Source: Bacteroidia bacterium (lineage in GTDB: Bacteria; Bacteroidota; Bacteroidia; Chitinophagales; Saprospiraceae). From it: 50,130 bases of DNA. The notes under the pieces were generated by a model. The model saw only the letters and a list, made by a program, of their open reading frames with translations, was not told the DNA's origin and did not search any database. The position numbers were made by a program, and so were the translations under genes. Below are positions 46,116 to 50,130 of this stretch, in pieces; positions within the stretch are counted from its first letter, which is position 1; each line of letters begins with the position of its first letter. The stretch spans positions 1-50,130 of the forward strand of contig JAUIKE010000044.1 in the NCBI GenBank assembly GCA_030430845.1, written 5' to 3'.

Positions 46116-46150
46116 CTACCTAATTTTAGGTATCAAGCTACCTAATTTTA
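46116..46150 (-). promoter_or_regulatory. Candidate suf operon operator (direct repeats)
   Basis: CTACCTAATTTTA occurs at 46116-46128 and 46138-46150, 22 bp apart, about 95 bases upstream of sufB. Between them, AGGTA-TCAAGC-TACCT is a dyad. Two-turn spacing suggests a dimeric regulator. The rest of the 46022-46417 gap has no gene. Confidence 0.5.
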
Positions 46151-46417
46151 ATTTGGCGCTAAAATAAGGTAAAATCTCTTGTCTGCACAACAAGCATAAC
46201 TTTTAAAAGTTCGCAATTTTCCTCTAATCCAAAATGCTGGATGATTCAGGTTGCTTAAAACAACAAAAACCGTTTTTTATCGTAAAACGCAATATGTTAC
46301 TTTTTCTGGAGGAATCGTCTTTATTGAAGAAAAGCCTTGCTGGACAGACACCCGTAAAGATCGTATATTACAAAACCTAAGTCGAAGGACTAATTTTCAC
46401 ACATATTTTCACGGACT

Positions 46418-48463
46418 ATGAGAATAATAATCCCAATCTTAGCCTTTTTAACAGGACTTTCCCTGACACTTTCCGCACAGGATCGTTACATCATCTGGCA
46501 TGATGGCGAGTTAGATATTTTACTTGAAAATGATGAGGCCGGTGTAACCCGTGCTGAGGGGGTGCCCATCTCCAAGTCTTTCTTATTAATGGCTGAATAT
46601 CCATCAAAGGTTAAACTATCAAACAACAGCTCGAAGGCTGTTAAGGTAAAAGTACTGGCCTTAGGAGCAAAAAAAGAATCTTTATGGCAAAACCTGGAGC
46701 CCCAAACCATTACCAGCCTGGAGAGTGTCATCCAAAATTTAGAACCCAAGCAGGTCACCGCAGCAGATGCTTCACTTTGGGATCATATTACGAGCTTCTA
46801 TGCCGGCACCCTGGAGCAAGACCGACAGCAAATGAAATCTTCTATCCAGGAGCAAATGCAAAGACGAGCCGCCAGTGAAATGGCTTCCGTGAAAAAAGTA
46901 GAGGGCGTGAATTTTAAGTCGCCTGGGTTTTTGGAACTGGACGGTCCTGAGGATCTTGATATCAGCTGGACGACCAGGTTTCCTATCACTTCTGTGAGTT
47001 TGCATATCATCGGACAGCCGGAGCCTTTGTTTCAGGTAGATAATCTGGGTTATTACCGAATCCATTATTCCGGCTTGAATCGCTCTATTCGCGAAAAGAT
47101 CTTGCGAAACCGCCGCTATGAAATTCAGGTGAAGGTAAAGGATGATTCCGGAGTAGAAAAAATGGCTACCACCCGCTTTTTTATCAAAAAGTCACTGGAT
47201 TTTTCCCCGACTGCCGGACAACAATTTGCGCTGGATCAGTTACACTTCGAGTGGGAATCACAGTATCCTGTCATGGAGGTTATTTTTCAGGATCCTGAAA
47301 GCAGAGATACCTTATATTATGTGGATCAATCGGATGTCATCCAGAATATCCATAAAATTCCAGCCGGCAATGGCCGGGAGAATGCCTATCAAATAGACGT
47401 CTCTGATTTTAGTGCCAGTTCTCTGGGGCGAATCAAGCGAGGCACCCATTACGATCTGGTGGTCGCCATCAGTGACGAGAGGGGAGCAAAAAGATTGTTT
47501 TCCAAACGGTATTATTGCCTCAGTACGGAAGAAACGATTTTGAAGGCGCTGGGAGATGACCGGGAGTCTTACCGTAAACTCATGGAATTTGCTGAGGCAG
47601 TACAAGAAGTACCTCCACAAAATATGGAAGTGAACGAAAGTGCCCCTCCCGTGGAAGAAGTTGCTATGACGGAAGATGAAAAACCGGAGCAAGATAAAGA
47701 AGAAGTTGTGGCAGAGGAAAAAGTTGCTTTAGAAAAGAATACCGAAGAAAAAGTCGCCGAAGAAAAACAAGTGATCGAAGAGGAGAAAGTAAGTCTTCCT
47801 AAGGAGGATGAACTTGTTGAAAAGCAAGCGGTTCTGGAGAAAGAAGAGAATCCTATCTTTTTTTACTCCTTCGACCAGCCGTTGATTACTGACCAGAGTG
47901 GAAATAATTTCAATGCATTGGGTAGTGTATTAATGACCGACCGTAAGGGACAGGCCAATCAGGCTTATCGATTTGACGGGCAGCAGGATTTCATAGCCTT
48001 GCCGACCAACGATCAATTCGTTTTTACGGAACAAACACCTTTTACGCTAAGCTTTTGGTATAAGGCCGATCAGCCGGAGGCGAGCTTGAGCCAGATCTAT
48101 CAGGAGAAAGGTAAGGAAGGTTCCTTTTTCCTGGATGTTAAAATAAGTGACGGGCAGGTCCTGGTTTGGTGTTGTGCGAAGGACATTAGCTGTGAAACCT
48201 TATTCGGACTGAAACCGGCGCTAAGCGAATGGCATCACCTGGCGATCACTTTCGATGCTTCTTCTCAATTGAAACTTTTTATGGATGGGAAGTTGGTTCG
48301 ATCCAGGGCGATCACGCTTGATATTGAAGGCGAACAAGCCTGTGCCATTCTTTTTGGAAAAGATCAAGCCGGTCAAAAATTCCTTTCCGGAGGAATGGAT
48401 GATATCTATTTGTATAAAAAAGCATTGTCGGCCGAAGAAGTCGCCGAAATGGCAAAACAATAA
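46418..48463 (+). CDS. Exported LamG-domain protein with charged linker
   Basis: A 681-residue protein with a signal peptide (MRIIIPILAFLTGLSLTLSAQ). Residues about 22-390 form beta-rich domains without recognised motifs. Residues about 395-475 are an Asp/Glu/Lys-rich, low-complexity linker (AEEKVALEKNTEEKVAEEK). The C-terminal about 200 residues are a LamG/concanavalin-A-like jelly roll (FFYSFDQPLITDQSGNNFNA, WYKADQPE, SEWHHLAITFDASSQLKLFMDGKLV, GMDDIYLYKKALSAEEVAEM). It may bind carbohydrate at the cell surface. It diverges from sufB, and a 19-bp terminator follows. Confidence 0.8.
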   Translation: MRIIIPILAFLTGLSLTLSAQDRYIIWHDGELDILLENDEAGVTRAEGVPISKSFLLMAEYPSKVKLSNNSSKAVKVKVLALGAKKESLWQNLEPQTITSLESVIQNLEPKQVTAADASLWDHITSFYAGTLEQDRQQMKSSIQEQMQRRAASEMASVKKVEGVNFKSPGFLELDGPEDLDISWTTRFPITSVSLHIIGQPEPLFQVDNLGYYRIHYSGLNRSIREKILRNRRYEIQVKVKDDSGVEKMATTRFFIKKSLDFSPTAGQQFALDQLHFEWESQYPVMEVIFQDPESRDTLYYVDQSDVIQNIHKIPAGNGRENAYQIDVSDFSASSLGRIKRGTHYDLVVAISDERGAKRLFSKRYYCLSTEETILKALGDDRESYRKLMEFAEAVQEVPPQNMEVNESAPPVEEVAMTEDEKPEQDKEEVVAEEKVALEKNTEEKVAEEKQVIEEEKVSLPKEDELVEKQAVLEKEENPIFFYSFDQPLITDQSGNNFNALGSVLMTDRKGQANQAYRFDGQQDFIALPTNDQFVFTEQTPFTLSFWYKADQPEASLSQIYQEKGKEGSFFLDVKISDGQVLVWCCAKDISCETLFGLKPALSEWHHLAITFDASSQLKLFMDGKLVRSRAITLDIEGEQACAILFGKDQAGQKFLSGGMDDIYLYKKALSAEEVAEMAKQ

Positions 48464-48468
48464 AAAAT

Positions 48469-48513
48469 CATTGTGGCGTCTCATCCGACTATGGCGGATG
48501 AGACGCCACAATG
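48469..48513 (+). terminator. Strong 19-bp hairpin terminator
   Basis: CATTGTGGCGTCTCATCCG (48469-48487) pairs perfectly with CGGATGAGACGCCACAATG (48495-48513), with a 7-nt loop and A/T-rich sides. The rest of the 48464-48771 gap has no gene; it includes TTTTTATCCCCCCTC (48622-48636). Confidence 0.85.
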
Positions 48514-48771
48514 AAAAAAGCCTTTTTATTTCTCTCAAAAAAGCTTATATTTGATAAAGCAACGAGAGACTTCTATACATACCTTTCTCAAATACTGATT
48601 TTCAAAAAATTATTCTAGCACTTTTTATCCCCCCTCCCTACTTGTAATAGCTTTTGAGGTTATCCCATCATTGTTAAAAAGTTTTGGTATTGCTTGTATG
48701 ATCCTGACCGTAAGCGCCAGGATCCAATAAGCCATGCAACGCCAATTTGTCTAAAACCAATCATAATTCTC

Positions 48772-49920
48772 ATGAAACAAACATTACTAAGAGGAAGGGG
48801 GATCTGTTGCTTTATGTTACTATTGACTCTCCAACTTCATTCAACAAACGAATTCCGTTCCTTTGAAAAAAAGTGGACAACTGAAACTAGCCTGTATGTT
48901 CGTCAGACACTCAGTGAAATGAAAGTACCTTTTGCTGTAGATTATGATGAAAAGGTGGAAAATCTTGTCAAGAGATATGTGACTAGAGGAAGTCGGTCCT
49001 TTGAAAAAATGCTCGGAAAATCCACCTATTATTTCCCCATATTCGAAGAGGCACTGCGTAAAATGGGCCTGCCAAATGAATTGAAATACCTGCCTATGGT
49101 CGAATCCCGGCTCATCCCAAGAGTTGAATCCTCGGCAGGAGCCGCCGGCTTATGGCAATTTATGCCTGCTACAGCCAGGCATTTTGGCTTGGATAAAGAT
49201 GAGTGGATGGATCAGAGATATGATCCCTACCTGTCTTCTTCTGCTGCCGCAAATATGCTGAAAGAATTGCATGAGCAGTTTGAAGACTGGGAATTGGTGC
49301 TGGCTGCCTATAATTGTGGCCCCGGCAGAGTCAGAAAAGCCATAAAAAAAGCAGGGAGTCGTGATTATGAACATTTAAAATCCTTCTTGCCTGCTCAAAC
49401 CCGGAATTATCTGAACAAGTATACCGCTACTGCATTGGTCATAGAAAACCATCGGATACTCGGACTCCAACCAAAGGGTTTTGACCTGGATTTCCAGCAG
49501 ACTACCGTATTAAAAGTCTACGACTGGATAAGCATTGAAGGCCTTAGTAAGGCAATTGGCGTGGACAGCTTAACCTTACAACGCCTTAATCCTGCCTATA
49601 AAAAAGGTATTATCCCCCAAAGTGAGCTGGGCAACCTATTAGTGATCCCTTCGAATGCGGCGCTTTCTTTAGAAACTTTTCTCTTATCTCGGGGTGTAAA
49701 TAATATTTCATACCTACGCGGCGAGCCTGTACGGATTGAGGTAGAGCCTACTACCGAATACTGGGCTTCCGCCCATGTGCGGCCCCTTCCGTCTAAGGCT
49801 GTTTTTCAGTTTAACCTTCAAGGACTCTTGTCCTGGAGTCACGGCTGGGGGAAGTCGCTTTTTAACACCTTAAAGCTGGGGGACTTTTTAAGCTCTAACT
49901 TTTTTAAGTTAGGAGTATAA
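48772..49920 (+). CDS. Lytic transglycosylase (MltD-like)
   Basis: A 382-residue exported peptidoglycan enzyme. The SLT catalytic Glu is E111 (LPMVESRLIP), followed by SSAGAAGLWQFMPATARHFGL and DPYLSSSAAANML, and AYNCGPGRV. It cleaves MurNAc-GlcNAc with anhydro-MurNAc formation. A C-terminal region (about 235-320, DWISIEGLSKAIGVDSLTLQRLNPAY) has LysM-like character. ATG 48772 is used; an upstream in-frame extension to 48694 lacks a signal peptide. Confidence 0.92.
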   Translation: MKQTLLRGRGICCFMLLLTLQLHSTNEFRSFEKKWTTETSLYVRQTLSEMKVPFAVDYDEKVENLVKRYVTRGSRSFEKMLGKSTYYFPIFEEALRKMGLPNELKYLPMVESRLIPRVESSAGAAGLWQFMPATARHFGLDKDEWMDQRYDPYLSSSAAANMLKELHEQFEDWELVLAAYNCGPGRVRKAIKKAGSRDYEHLKSFLPAQTRNYLNKYTATALVIENHRILGLQPKGFDLDFQQTTVLKVYDWISIEGLSKAIGVDSLTLQRLNPAYKKGIIPQSELGNLLVIPSNAALSLETFLLSRGVNNISYLRGEPVRIEVEPTTEYWASAHVRPLPSKAVFQFNLQGLLSWSHGWGKSLFNTLKLGDFLSSNFFKLGV

Positions 49921-49925
49921 GTATC

Positions 49926-50025
49926 GCTGCGCCCAGACGGGCCGTATGGCTGCAGCTTTTTGAAGGGTGCTTTTTTTATGCTCGGGTTGACACCCGAGCT
50001 TTAGAAGCTTTCGCCGCAAAGCGCA
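49926..50025. repeat. 31-bp dispersed repeat, copy b, with flank
   Basis: The 31-base unit (49926-49956) is the exact reverse complement of 35430-35460. It is followed by TTTTTGAAGG, a hairpin GCTCGGGT-TGAC-ACCCGAGC and AGAAGCTTTCGCCGCAAAGCG (50003-50023), which resembles GAAGCTTTCGCCACAAAGCGG after palindrome B. Confidence 0.85.
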
Positions 50026-50031
50026 TAGGCA

Positions 50032-50130
50032 TCAAGATAATTTTTTATCATATAAATTTTCAAAGAAATTCAAACGATCCTTTCGCCTGTCATAGCAATA
50101 ATGATAAGCTAAGAGTTTAATTAAAGCCTT
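50032..50130 (-). CDS. Possible truncated gene at the right edge
   Basis: A minus-strand frame is open from the window end to TGA at 50032-50034, encoding KALIKLLAYHYCYDRRKDRL followed by NFFENLYDKKLS. It is too short for a family call. Proximity to a terminator-like hairpin fits a gene end, but chance openness is possible. Confidence 0.3.
   Translation of the reverse strand, partial: KALIKLLAYHYCYDRRKDRLNFFENLYDKKLS

Overview
The window is a chromosomal stretch of a Bacteroidota bacterium, most likely of the Saprospiria type (Lewinella/Phaeodactylibacter/Haliscomenobacter relatives); this placement is inferred. The signs are TAnnTTTG-like -7 promoter boxes, few Shine-Dalgarno sequences, a secreted peptidase with a type IX secretion-style C-terminal tail, a giant hybrid two-component sensor with an N-terminal beta-propeller and C-terminal AraC domain, a carboxypeptidase-regulatory-like outer-membrane beta-barrel, and a complete sufBCDSE plus DUF59 operon. 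No rRNA, tRNA, CRISPR array or prophage was seen.

Layout. 1-5.3 kb: sarcosine-oxidase-like flavoenzyme, two small lipoproteins, a secreted ChaN/erythromycin-esterase-like protein and an SMP-30/NHL-type propeller. 5.4-8.5 kb: an AraC regulator followed by a glutaredoxin-thioredoxin reductase fusion and an AhpD-like protein, the last two sharing a promoter/operator motif. 8.5-16.2 kb: secreted intradiol dioxygenase, 2OG-Fe(II) oxygenase, the remnant of an epimerase gene, MFS transporter, GyrI-like protein, TlpA thioredoxin, DsrE-like protein, M23 peptidase and TRIC channel. 16.3-21.3 kb: fdhF/ydeP-type molybdo-oxidoreductase with fdhD, then an AT-rich GT39-like membrane protein. 21.4-25.3 kb: BlaI/M56 sensor pair and an M24 peptidase. 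25.3-26.2 kb: a REP-associated tyrosine transposase (RAYT). 26.2-32.2 kb: lipid A-type acyltransferase, BNR-repeat lipoprotein, TruC-like pseudouridine synthase, a tiny membrane protein and an outer-membrane beta-barrel. 32.5-35.4 kb: FabH-like ketosynthase, an orphan 95-residue protein and a DyP-type peroxidase. 35.9-39.9 kb: hybrid sensor. 40.2-46.0 kb: suf operon (minus strand). 46.4-50.1 kb: LamG-domain secreted protein, lytic transglycosylase and a possible truncated gene.

The most unusual content is between the genes. (1) Five copies of a composite repeat lie in the first 25.5 kb. Each has a perfect hairpin built from AGTCACC/GGTGACT blocks with a 3-nt loop. Four carry, on one side, a 10-bp-period array of CGGACA boxes. 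All five have CTCCA-type boxes on the other side. The copy at 25.4 kb sits directly upstream of the RAYT gene, whose family is known to mobilise such palindromes, and compensating base changes keep the stems intact. (2) Two approximately 160-nt nested palindromes (23.6 and 35.5 kb) share identical geometry (a 24-bp central stem with 3-nt loop, and symmetric 54-57-nt flanks) but different stem sequences. A one-arm relative follows the hybrid-sensor gene at 39.9 kb. (3) A 31-bp sequence is present at 35.4 and 49.9 kb in opposite orientation, but followed by similar flanks in the same orientation.

All assignments are from reading the sequence and remembered family motifs; no database search was run. 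Start codons given are the ATG or GTG that best fits the expected N-terminus.
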